A DNA stretch of 19,586 bases from CAZDDI01 sp964504195 (GTDB lineage Bacteria > Chloroflexota > Anaerolineae > B4-G1 > SLSP01): positions 1-19,586 of the forward strand of contig CAZDDI010000068.1 in assembly GCA_964504195.1 (NCBI GenBank), read 5' to 3'. The translations under genes were made by a program, and so were the position numbers. The notes beneath the pieces were generated by a model that was not told where the DNA came from, ran no database searches, and saw nothing but the letters and a program-made list of their open reading frames with translations. Of this stretch, positions 7,024 through 14,207 are shown piece by piece. How positions within the stretch are numbered: position 1 is the stretch's first letter; each line of letters starts with the position of its first letter.

Positions 7024-7524
7024 TTATTCAAAGCGTAACTCTTCCAGGTAGCTTTGCAATTCCTGAGTGCGACTTTTAACAATTTGGACGCGCCGGTCAA
7101 TTCGCAAGATGGTGTACATGGTGCCGTCGAGGCTGTCGTATAGGGCATTGATCCAGGCAAATTCTTGATCACGGTAGGCGAGCCATTGTACTTGTGCCGC
7201 ACGCAGGCTCGTGTGTTGCTCAGGGGTAAGTTCGGACAGGAGTTCTTGATAGACTCGGTTGAGTTCGGCATCCCAGGCGGAGTATGCGTCTCCCATGCAG
7301 TTTGCCATTCCTAACGTAGTTTGGTTCTCTTCGAGGCATGCGAGCGTGGTGGCGTCAATTGGATGGGGTATAGGGGTACTCACTACTGCGGTTTCGCAAG
7401 GTGGACAGGGCGTGGGTAGGGGGCAGGGGGTGCATTCTGGACAGTCCGGCGGGGATGCAGGTGTTGCGCTTAACACACAGGCGAGCAAGCACAAGGTCAA
7501 ACAGGCAATGATTCGGATACGCAT
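7024..7524 (-). CDS. Secreted LprI/DUF1311-type protein
   Basis: 166 aa. An N-terminal export signal (residues ~1-20) contains LLAC, a possible non-canonical lipobox, followed by a short linker of alternating Pro and Cys (CPECTPCPLPTPCPPCE). The rest matches the DUF1311/LprI pattern: ACLEENQTTLGMANCMGDAY, then AELNRVYQELLSEL and LRAAQVQWLAYRDQEFAW, a helical domain whose two early cysteines usually form a disulfide. In Mycobacterium, LprI inhibits lysozyme; whether this homologue does so is unknown. The ATG at 7524 follows GGGAGG with seven bases between. The gene has a distinctive leader (7525-7650) shared with the gene at 10565. Confidence 0.8.
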   Translation of the reverse strand: MRIRIIACLTLCLLACVLSATPASPPDCPECTPCPLPTPCPPCETAVVSTPIPHPIDATTLACLEENQTTLGMANCMGDAYSAWDAELNRVYQELLSELTPEQHTSLRAAQVQWLAYRDQEFAWINALYDSLDGTMYTILRIDRRVQIVKSRTQELQSYLEELRFE

Positions 7525-7650
7525 GGGCCAACCTCCCTTGAAAATGGCAAATTGCGAATGGCAAATCTCAAAACTGGCCCGGTCGGGGAGCGCCAGTTCC
7601 CCGAATTTTCCCGCAATCGCTGGTGAACGCCAGTTAATGAGGAATTCCTT
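7525..7650 (-). repeat. Leader repeat copy A, upstream of the LprI-type gene
   Basis: Read on the minus strand, this region matches 10405-10564 in long blocks: ATTCCTCATTAACTGG, then GTTCACC, GAAAATTCGGGGAACTG, AGATTTGCCATTCG and GCCATTTTCAAGGGAGG, the last being the ribosome binding site. It can fold a hairpin TCGGGGA/TCCCCGA (minus strand, about 7604-7583). An internal segment differs in length from copy B. A -10-like TATAAT lies upstream at 7684-7679 but no good -35 box was found. Confidence 0.8.
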
Positions 7651-7809
7651 TGAATTAGTCCCGGTAGCAACATCAGTTATTATACTTAGGGTCTGTAAAA
7701 CAACCATTTCCCGCGTTCACGCCCCCGGGACGGGGGCTGAGAGCACAAAAACGGGAAGTTATATTTTTACGAACTCTTAGCTGCTTGGTAGCGCAAACTC
7801 TATGCGCAC

Positions 7810-7838
7810 TTGGCGCAATGGGCTGATTGTGCTATGAT
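7810..7838 (+). promoter_or_regulatory. Promoter of the ABC exporter operon
   Basis: TTGGCG (7810-7815) and TATGAT (7833-7838) are 17 bases apart. The expected start is near 7845, giving a leader of about 30 bases that contains AAGGAGA. Confidence 0.5.
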
Positions 7839-7873
7839 ATTTCTTGCACAGATATAGTAAGGAGACCTGCCCC

Positions 7874-8641
7874 ATGCAAGCAGCACCTATGATTGTTACG
7901 AAGGCGCTAACCAAACAGTACGGCGATAAATTCGCGGTCAATCAGGTCAATTTTGAGGTGTATGGTGGTGAGATTTTTGGTTTCCTTGGCCCGAACGGAG
8001 CCGGTAAAACTACCACCATCAAGATGATTGTGGGCTTGCTGCGCCCTTCCTCCGGCGTGGTGCGGGTGGGCGGGTACGACGTTGTTGCGCAACCCTTGCA
8101 AGCCAAAACCTTGAGCGGCTATGTCCCCGATCAGCCCAACCTGTACGCCAAACTGTCCGGGCGGGAGATGTTGCGCTTTGTGGGCGATTTGTACGACATT
8201 CCCCGCGCTGAGGCGGAACGGCGCAGCGATGAACTGTTGCGCCGCTTTGATTTGCTGGAGGCCGCCGATAATCTCATTGATTCCTACAGTCATGGGATGC
8301 GCCAGAAGACCGCGCTGGCGGCGGCGTTGCTCCATCAGCCGCGCTTGCTGGTGCTCGATGAACCGACGGTCGGGCTGGATCCCAAGTCCGCCCGGCTCAT
8401 CAAGGACATCCTGCGCCAGCTGGCCGACCAGGGGACGGCGGTGTTCCTTTCGACGCACATCCTGGAGATCGCCGAGCGCATGTGTGACCGGGTGGGCATC
8501 ATCAATCGGGGGGAGCTCATCGCTGTAGGTACATTGGCGCAGCTGCGCCAATTGGGGGCCGGTGAAGGTAGCCTGGAAGATATTTTCCTCCAGTTGACTG
8601 GCGGCCCGGATGCTTTCGATGTGGCTGAGGTGTTGGGATGA
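7874..8641 (+). CDS. ABC transporter ATP-binding protein (ABC-2 exporter type)
   Basis: 255 aa cytoplasmic ATPase. All motifs are present in order: Walker A GPNGAGKTT (39-47), Q-loop Gln87, signature YSHGMRQK (138-145, the SxGMxQK form common in ABC-2 exporters), Walker B LLVLDE (158-163), D-loop GLD and switch His195 in STH. It should drive the membrane subunit encoded immediately downstream, whose start overlaps its stop as ATGA. ATG at 7874 is preferred, with AAGGAGA eight bases upstream; the in-frame ATG at 7844 lies at or before the predicted transcription start. The transported substrate cannot be told from sequence. Confidence 0.93.
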   Translation: MQAAPMIVTKALTKQYGDKFAVNQVNFEVYGGEIFGFLGPNGAGKTTTIKMIVGLLRPSSGVVRVGGYDVVAQPLQAKTLSGYVPDQPNLYAKLSGREMLRFVGDLYDIPRAEAERRSDELLRRFDLLEAADNLIDSYSHGMRQKTALAAALLHQPRLLVLDEPTVGLDPKSARLIKDILRQLADQGTAVFLSTHILEIAERMCDRVGIINRGELIAVGTLAQLRQLGAGEGSLEDIFLQLTGGPDAFDVAEVLG

Positions 8642-10377
8642 AAACTCCAGCGCCATCTGTATGGCGCTCGGTGCTCAAACTGCAACGCTTGCAATGGGTG
8701 TTGCTGGTTAGCCGTTGGCGACGCGCCGGGTGGGGGCGCAAAATCGTCTACATCGTAACCACTCTAGGCGGGCTGGCTGTGCTGGTGGGTATCATGGTTG
8801 CCAGCGGGCTGCTGCTGCGGTTCCTCAATTCCCCAGAGTTGCAGGAAATGGTAGACGTAGAGCTGTTTTTCGGTCAACTACCCGCGTTGCTGTTCACCGC
8901 CGCTTTTGTGGGGCTATTACTGACCAGTTTTGGCGCATTGTTGCAAACCCTGTATCTGAGCGGTGACCTGGAATTTCTGCTCAATGCCCCCTTGCCCGCG
9001 CGGGCTATTTTCGTTGCCAAAATGGTGCAAGCCATCCTTCCTACGTTGACTTTTATTGGTTTTTTCGGGCTTCCGCTGCTCTTCGGTTTGGGTTACGGGA
9101 TGCGCTATACCTGGCTTTATTACCCGTTGGCCGTGGTATTGTTTGTAGCCGTCTCATTGGCGGCCACAGGCATTGCGGCGCTGCTGGTGATGGGGATCGT
9201 GCGGATTTTCCCGGCCCGGCGTGTAGGCGAGGTATTGTTGTTGATTACAACCCTCTTTTTTACCTTCTTTGGGCAGATGGGGGGGCGTTTCGGCGACATC
9301 AGCTCAGAGCAATCCTTGGAGGTGTTACATACTGCGACACGCCTGACCCCGGCCTGGTCGCCGCTCAGTTGGCCTGGCGTGGGCCTGATTGCGCTGGGCG
9401 AAGGGCGTTGGCTGCCGGGGTTGGCGTTGAGCGGGTTGGTGTTGGCCTGCTCCGGCGGCATCTTCTACGCTGCGCTTATCACCGCTGAGGCGCTCTACTT
9501 TTCCGGCTGGGCGAATGTTCAAGTGAGCCTGCCGCGCCGCGCGCGCCGCGAACAGCCCCAGCCGGGTGTGGCCCGCCGCGCAGAGACGCTCGCGCTTGGG
9601 TTGCGTCGCTTGTTTTCGCCGCCGGTGTGGGCGATTCTTGTGAAAGACCTGCGTTTGTTGCGCCGCGATTTACACAATCTTAGTCAAGTGCTTAGCTCCC
9701 TCGTGTTTGGGATTATCTATCTGATTGCCACGTTTACGCAGGGTGGAGACTTGTCCACCGGGAGTGGAGAGATACCGGGCGTGACCGCCGCTTCAGGGCC
9801 AGCCATTGTGGCCCATGTGGGAATCGGCATCGCGCTTTTCGTCGGCTGGTCGTTGCTCTCGCGTTTGGCGATGATGGGATTCTCGCAAGAGGGCAATGCG
9901 TATTGGATTTTGAAAACCGCGCCGGTGCGTGGCGGGCGTTTGCTATTCGCCAAATTCCTCGTGGCGTATCTGCCCACTTACGCCCTCAGCACGCTCTTTT
10001 TGATTGCCGCTGCACTTTTTCAGCGTATGTCGTTGCTGCTTTTCGTTTATGGGCTGGCGGCGCTGGCGTTTGTCCTGGCTGGCGCGGCGGGGGTCAATCT
10101 CACGTTCGGCGTGCTGGGTGCCAATCTGGAATGGGAAGATCCCCGGCAGATGGTGCGCGGCGGGGTGGGGTGTTTGGGTTCACTGGTGGGCATGCTCTAT
10201 ATGGGGCTTTCCATGGGGGCTTTTCTTGCGCCGCCTTTGTTATTTATCATCTTCGATCTAAACATTGCGTTGGGGTATTCTGTAGGACTGGTCGCCGGTA
10301 TGCTCATCAGTCTGAGCTGCGCGATTATCCCGCTTTGGGCGGTGCGCAGCCGGGTGGCCCGCATCGGCGAGCGGTAG
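8638..10377 (+). CDS. ABC exporter membrane protein (putative ABC-2 type permease)
   Basis: 579 aa with about twelve to fourteen hydrophobic segments in two halves separated by a basic cytoplasmic stretch (RRARREQPQPGVARRAE, near residue 305). The architecture, and phrases such as LYLSGDLEFLLNAPLPARAIFVAKM near residue 105 and YWILKTAPVRGGRLLFAKF near residue 422, match large ABC-2-like exporters where each half repeats a tunable 'pre-loop' before a core helix bundle. The start codon overlaps the stop of the ATPase gene, so the two are translationally coupled and probably form one complex. The family is generally of unknown substrate; antibiotic, lipid or peptide export are possible. Confidence 0.88.
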   Translation: MKTPAPSVWRSVLKLQRLQWVLLVSRWRRAGWGRKIVYIVTTLGGLAVLVGIMVASGLLLRFLNSPELQEMVDVELFFGQLPALLFTAAFVGLLLTSFGALLQTLYLSGDLEFLLNAPLPARAIFVAKMVQAILPTLTFIGFFGLPLLFGLGYGMRYTWLYYPLAVVLFVAVSLAATGIAALLVMGIVRIFPARRVGEVLLLITTLFFTFFGQMGGRFGDISSEQSLEVLHTATRLTPAWSPLSWPGVGLIALGEGRWLPGLALSGLVLACSGGIFYAALITAEALYFSGWANVQVSLPRRARREQPQPGVARRAETLALGLRRLFSPPVWAILVKDLRLLRRDLHNLSQVLSSLVFGIIYLIATFTQGGDLSTGSGEIPGVTAASGPAIVAHVGIGIALFVGWSLLSRLAMMGFSQEGNAYWILKTAPVRGGRLLFAKFLVAYLPTYALSTLFLIAAALFQRMSLLLFVYGLAALAFVLAGAAGVNLTFGVLGANLEWEDPRQMVRGGVGCLGSLVGMLYMGLSMGAFLAPPLLFIIFDLNIALGYSVGLVAGMLISLSCAIIPLWAVRSRVARIGER

Positions 10378-10404
10378 CTAGCTGTGATTTGAGATTTTCG
10401 GAGG

Positions 10405-10564
10405 GATTCCTCATTAACTGGTGTTCACCCGTGGTCGGATGAAAATTCGGGGAACTGACATTCCCCTCAGCGCCCGCATGCTCAGAGCGGATCGTTAGAT
10501 CCGCGACTGAGTAAGTATTTAAGATTTGCCATTCGTAATTCGCCATTTTCAAGGGAGGCCAACC
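10405..10564 (+). repeat. Leader repeat copy B, upstream of the 7-TM protein gene
   Basis: This is the inverted counterpart of 7525-7650. Conserved blocks include ATTCCTCATTAACTGG (10406-10421), GAAAATTCGGGGAACTG (10441-10457), AGATTTGCCATTCG (10522-10535) and GCCATTTTCAAGGGAGG (10542-10558). The central stem is kept with different bases (GGGGAA/TTCCCC). An extra hairpin, CTCAG-GCGGATC-gtta-GATCCGC-CTGAG at 10481-10511, is present only here. Confidence 0.8.
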
Positions 10565-11269
10565 ATGCCACTACAGGTTGAGATCGTACAATCCATCACT
10601 TATGCTGCGTATTTGTTATGTATATGGGGCTTTTTTGTTGTTATGTTTCCCTTATATCGAGCAAAACTGGTTGTGCAACAGCGCACCGCGATATGGGTGA
10701 TAGTAGCCTGCTTTGTTTTGGCCTTTGGGGACTCGTTTCATCTCGTCCCGCGTTTGATAGATATGTTCGCGCGACTGATGGGTTCCTCCGGGGGCGTGGG
10801 CGGTTGGATCGGGTTTGGTCTGGCGGCCAGCTCTTTCACGCTCTCGCTGTTTTACTTGTTTCTTGCGCTGTATGCCTGGCGTAAGTTTGCGCTACGCTGG
10901 GATGGCTGGATGTGGGTTTTGGTGGCAGCGTGTGTGGTGCGAATTGTTCTGCTATTGTTCCCGGAGAACGCCTGGGGTTCGGCCCTGTACACGCCCTGGA
11001 AATTTTATCGCAATGTGCCTTTTGTCGTGCAAGGGTTGGGTGTGATTATCCTTTTCTGGCAGGCGGCGAAGGTTGCCCCCGCTTCTCAGGCCGCTTTGTT
11101 GCGCGGGATGGTTTGGAGTATCCTGGCCTCTTTCATCTTTTACATTGCCACACTGGTAGGTACGTTGTGGTCGTCCTGGTGGGGCATGTTTATGTTGCCC
11201 AAAAGCGCGGCGTACCTGGTGCTGGTCTGGCTGTTGTTCAAATTTGAATTTCAGCGCGACGCAAAATAG
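10565..11269 (+). CDS. Seven-helix membrane protein of unknown function
   Basis: 234 aa with seven predicted membrane segments (about residues 10-32, 45-66, 82-107, 118-136, 156-172, 184-205 and 211-229). The second helix ends in FGDSFHLVPR, a polar acidic/His motif facing a loop that looks conserved and could be functional. I do not recognise a named family; proteins with a similar GDxFHLVPR phrase are known to me only as hypothetical membrane proteins. ATG at 10565 has GGGAGG six bases upstream within the shared leader repeat. It follows the exporter operon after 187 bases and precedes the dehydrogenase gene by 24 bases, so it may be co-transcribed with the latter. Confidence 0.72.
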   Translation: MPLQVEIVQSITYAAYLLCIWGFFVVMFPLYRAKLVVQQRTAIWVIVACFVLAFGDSFHLVPRLIDMFARLMGSSGGVGGWIGFGLAASSFTLSLFYLFLALYAWRKFALRWDGWMWVLVAACVVRIVLLLFPENAWGSALYTPWKFYRNVPFVVQGLGVIILFWQAAKVAPASQAALLRGMVWSILASFIFYIATLVGTLWSSWWGMFMLPKSAAYLVLVWLLFKFEFQRDAK

Positions 11270-11293
11270 CGCCCCCATTGCAGGAGTTCCCTC

Positions 11294-12283
11294 ATGGCCT
11301 GGACGTTAGGATCAATGCTGGACACGCTATTGGATCAGACTGTTGTATTCAGCTACACCAATCTGGGCTACGCCCTGCGTCGCCGGTGGTGGGTCGCTGC
11401 CGATGTGGATGTGGATATGACCGGCAAGGTGTGCCTGATTACGGGCGCGAATGCCGGGTTGGGCTATGCGACGGCAGAGCGGCTCGCGGCGCTCGGAGCC
11501 ACCGTCGTGATGCTGGCGCGCAACCGTGAGCGCGGCCAGGCGGCGTTGGAACAGCTCCGCGCGCGCACCGGTAATCCACACGCAACCCTCGCGCTGGCCG
11601 ATATGAGCCATCTGGCGAGCGTGCGCCAATTCGCGGCACACTTCATGGAAACCTACCCCCGGCTGGATGTCCTGATCCACAATGCCGGCATCTTGCCCCG
11701 TGAGCGGCAATTCTCGCCTGAAGGCATCGAACTGACCTGCGCCACCAATATCATCGGGCCGTTTTTGCTCACGCAATACCTGGCGCCTCTGTTGCAACGG
11801 AGCGCGCCGGCGCGCCTGATTTGGGTCTCGTCTGGCGGGATGTACAGCCAACGGTTGGATGTGGACACCTTGGTGGAGGGCCGCGCACGTTTTGATGGCG
11901 TCATCGCCTACGCGCAGACCAAGCGCGCGCAGGTTATCCTCAGTGAGCAGTGGGCCGCGCGGCTTGCCGGGAGCGGCGTCACGTCCAACGCGATGCACCC
12001 CGGATGGGCTGCTACACGCGGGGTGCAGACCTCGCTGCCCACGTTTCATCAGATCAGCCGGGCGCTGTTGCGCACGCCAGAGCAAGGCGCGGATACCATT
12101 GTGTGGTTGGCGGTCGCGCCGCGATTAGTGGATGAGAGCGGTAAGTTTTGGTTCGACCGGCGCGCGCGCAGTCCCTACAAACTGGGTTGGGGGCGGAGCC
12201 GCGCCGTGGAGCGCGAGCGTTTGTGGGCGCTCTGTGAATCCCTGGCGCAGCGCGGGGAGGAAGCCCGTGGCACACCCACGTAA
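11294..12283 (+). CDS. Short-chain dehydrogenase/reductase, DHRS12-like
   Basis: 329 aa NAD(P)-dependent oxidoreductase with a Rossmann fold: cofactor loop TGANAGLG (50-57), HNAG (129-132), catalytic Ser in WVSSGG (about 179-180) and YAQTK (Tyr206, Lys210). The distinctive phrase after the active site, SNAMHPGWAATRGVQTSLPTF, and an N-terminal ~40-residue extension before the Rossmann core resemble the DHRS12/retinol-dehydrogenase-like subgroup. The substrate is unknown, probably lipophilic. ATG at 11294 has AGGAG seven bases upstream. The end of the gene carries GGGGAGG, which serves as ribosome binding site for an overlapping small frame at 12267. Confidence 0.9.
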   Translation: MAWTLGSMLDTLLDQTVVFSYTNLGYALRRRWWVAADVDVDMTGKVCLITGANAGLGYATAERLAALGATVVMLARNRERGQAALEQLRARTGNPHATLALADMSHLASVRQFAAHFMETYPRLDVLIHNAGILPRERQFSPEGIELTCATNIIGPFLLTQYLAPLLQRSAPARLIWVSSGGMYSQRLDVDTLVEGRARFDGVIAYAQTKRAQVILSEQWAARLAGSGVTSNAMHPGWAATRGVQTSLPTFHQISRALLRTPEQGADTIVWLAVAPRLVDESGKFWFDRRARSPYKLGWGRSRAVERERLWALCESLAQRGEEARGTPT

Positions 12284-12350
12284 ACAGCTCTTCGATACCT
12301 GGGCGGAGCATTACGATGTTTCTTTTCACGCCCCTCGCCACTCCGCTTAA
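12267..12350 (+). pseudogene. Truncated start of a SAM-dependent methyltransferase-like gene
   Basis: A GTG at 12267, six bases after a perfect GGGGAGG, opens a 27-codon frame overlapping the dehydrogenase gene by 17 bases. Its product contains QLFDTWAEHYDVS, the [F]D-x-W-A-x-x-YD phrase typical of the first residues of class I methyltransferases, and then ends after PRHSA. The methyltransferase body is missing; the next feature is the terminator of the opposing gene. I read it as the stump of a coupled gene whose remainder was deleted. A genuine micro-protein is less likely. Confidence 0.5.
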
Positions 12351-12393
12351 ACATGCCCTCTCTGAATTTTCGGATTGGATTTGCATCGTAGAC

Positions 12394-12433
12394 AAAAAAA
12401 GCGTGGCGGGCCTGGATTCCAGGCCCGCCACGC
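12394..12433 (-). terminator. Intrinsic terminator of the surface-protein gene
   Basis: A perfect 15-bp stem, GCGTGGCGGGCCTGG (12401-12415) with CCAGGCCCGCCACGC (12419-12433), has a three-base loop. On the minus strand it is followed by seven Ts (12400-12394). It lies 12 bases past the stop codon at 12446. Confidence 0.92.
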
Positions 12434-12445
12434 TGTGTTAATCCA

Positions 12446-14041
12446 TCAGTTGCGCCGTAACACGAATAAGCCGACACCTCCGGCGCCGATCAAGCAGACT
12501 ACCCCGAGCGCGCCTAAGATGAGGGGTAAGGGCGAGGCTGATTTGGCGGTTGGTGTTTCGGGGGTAACGGGCGCTTCCAATGCTGCCCTTTCCCCTGGTT
12601 CGGACGGGTTTTGTGAGAAGCCCATGGCTAGCTCCAGTTGCGTGCCCGGATTGAGTACGAGCATATAAGCATTGGCGATGGTGGCTGCGTAACCGGCACT
12701 TGCCTGTGCTACGACCTGATACTGTCCCGTTGCCAGGTCGGTGAAGCAGAAAGGTTCCTGCATCCCGTTGGTGGTGTATTGCCATTGTTCGCTCAACCCT
12801 TGGATGGTGAAGGTTACGCCCGGCAGCAGCGCTTCTTCTGCCTGATGCAGTCCATCAGCGTTGGCATCTTGATAGGCTAACAAGCATAAACGGTTGCCAG
12901 CCAATAGAGCAGCTACCTGGGTTGCATTCTCTTGTGTAGGGACCGGCAGCGTGATGGGCGGTGTTATCCCAAGCGGGGCAACCGTTGCTTCAACGGGGGC
13001 AGCGGTAGGTTGTGGCGCGGGGGCAGGCACCCCGCCGGGCCGCGAGATCACCAACTCTTGCCCGATGGCAAGGAGGCTGGCTGTGGTGATGTTGTTAAGA
13101 GTGGTGATCTGTTCCGGAGGTACTTTGTAATCCAGCGCGATGGCGAAGAGCGTGTCACCGCTGCGGACCGTGTGGACGACTGTTCCATCGGGTTGAGGGG
13201 TGGCAGTAGGGCCAGGGATATACTCGACCGGCTGTGGGACGGCTGCGGGGGGGGCGTCTTGCGCTGGGGGGGGTGTTTCGCCGATAACTACCAGGGCGGC
13301 AGTGTCCACATACACGTCATTGTGGACGCGGTAGATGTGATCGTCCCAGTCAGCGCGGGAGTAGGTGAACACCGTGACTGTGCTGTTGACCGCTTGTGCC
13401 TCAACTGCGAACAGTGTCCAATTGTCTATGGCGCTCAATTCCGGTGACCAGATGACTGTTGCCGCCCAAGGATTAGTTCCGCCGGTAGGATCAATGCCTA
13501 CCTTTGTGTGCATCGGCGCGGGATTGTTCGAACGGCTGCCGGTAGGGCAGTGGTTCCACCGCTCAGCCGAGGCCATACACGACCAGGTTATCATGTGGGC
13601 GCTGAAGCGCAGCCACGTACCTGGGGTGATGTTACTTACTTGTTGGTAGAGTCCGGCCTCGTGTTGCCCGTTGAAGGAGAAGTATTTTTGCGCCCGTGTG
13701 CCCTGATGCACGCGCTCGGCATATTCCGTGATTTTGACATCGCGGAACTCCGGGCGGCGCCAGTAACCACACGCGCCAGGGTTTTCCATGCAGGGGTAGG
13801 GGATGGCGGCATACGCAGGCGGCTGATCTACAAAAAAGGCGCGCCAGCCCGGCGCGATTTGGACTTCTGAGATACCATCCTGGAGCGGCCAGGTTGCACC
13901 GCCGCCCTCAAAGTCGCCATTAGTCAACAGGTTCTCGCCGGGGGCCTGTGCCTGTACCGGTTGCGGCGCGTATACGGCTAACCCTGCGAGCAGCCAACTT
14001 AGCAGGACAATCCAATTCCAAAATCCACATTTGCGTGGCAT
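12446..14041 (-). CDS. LysM-containing surface protein with C-terminal membrane anchor
   Basis: 531 aa, exported. In order: signal peptide (1-32, ending VQAQA), a beta-rich region starting NLLTNGDFEGG (38-255) like carbohydrate-binding modules, a Pro-rich linker, a LysM domain HTVRSGDTLFAIALDYKVPP... (290-332) that should bind peptidoglycan or other N-acetylglucosamine polymers, a second Pro/Ala/Thr linker, a Cna-B/SdrD-B-like domain with acidic loop QDANADGLHQAEE (386-475), and one C-terminal helix followed by RRN (505-531). It is likely anchored in the membrane with its bulk outside. ATG at 14041 follows AAAGGA at good spacing. It has its own promoter, a hairpin in the 5' UTR and a terminator, so it is monocistronic. 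Confidence 0.85.
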   Translation of the reverse strand: MPRKCGFWNWIVLLSWLLAGLAVYAPQPVQAQAPGENLLTNGDFEGGGATWPLQDGISEVQIAPGWRAFFVDQPPAYAAIPYPCMENPGACGYWRRPEFRDVKITEYAERVHQGTRAQKYFSFNGQHEAGLYQQVSNITPGTWLRFSAHMITWSCMASAERWNHCPTGSRSNNPAPMHTKVGIDPTGGTNPWAATVIWSPELSAIDNWTLFAVEAQAVNSTVTVFTYSRADWDDHIYRVHNDVYVDTAALVVIGETPPPAQDAPPAAVPQPVEYIPGPTATPQPDGTVVHTVRSGDTLFAIALDYKVPPEQITTLNNITTASLLAIGQELVISRPGGVPAPAPQPTAAPVEATVAPLGITPPITLPVPTQENATQVAALLAGNRLCLLAYQDANADGLHQAEEALLPGVTFTIQGLSEQWQYTTNGMQEPFCFTDLATGQYQVVAQASAGYAATIANAYMLVLNPGTQLELAMGFSQNPSEPGERAALEAPVTPETPTAKSASPLPLILGALGVVCLIGAGGVGLFVLRRN

Positions 14042-14076
14042 TGCGCTATCCTTTCTTAAAACTATCCTATGAAACA

Positions 14077-14116
14077 GATGCGTGAGATGTGATTTGGAAT
14101 TCACGTCTCACGCATC
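14077..14116 (-). promoter_or_regulatory. 5' UTR hairpin of the surface-protein gene
   Basis: GATGCGTGAGA (14077-14087) pairs perfectly with TCTCACGCATC (14106-14116); the stem extends to 16 bp with one G-U pair, leaving an eight-base loop. It lies between the promoter at 14192-14165 and the start codon, 35 bases before the ATG. No T run follows on either strand, so an mRNA stability or control element is more likely than a terminator. Confidence 0.6.
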
Positions 14117-14164
14117 ATGTTGGGTGTATTTGCTGGATGATACCAAATCATAACCTTGGGGTTG

Positions 14165-14192
14165 ATTGTAACACTCCTTAGCAGCTTGTCAA
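14165..14192 (-). promoter_or_regulatory. Strong promoter of the surface-protein gene
   Basis: On the minus strand a perfect TTGACA (14192-14187) and TACAAT (14170-14165) are 16 bases apart. The predicted 5' UTR is about 117 bases. Confidence 0.8.
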
Positions 14193-14207
14193 TGGAACGG
14201 CTGTTTT

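Noticed and set aside
7721..7737. GC-rich hairpin GCCCCC/GGGGGC as a terminator
   Set aside because: It has only six pairs and no T run on either strand.
7907..8656. Long minus-strand open frame opposite the ABC ATPase gene
   Set aside because: It mirrors a gene with complete ABC motifs and shows no domain or ribosome binding site of its own.
11327..12085. Long minus-strand open frame opposite the dehydrogenase gene
   Set aside because: It is a shadow of a clear SDR coding sequence in GC-rich DNA; no signal of its own.
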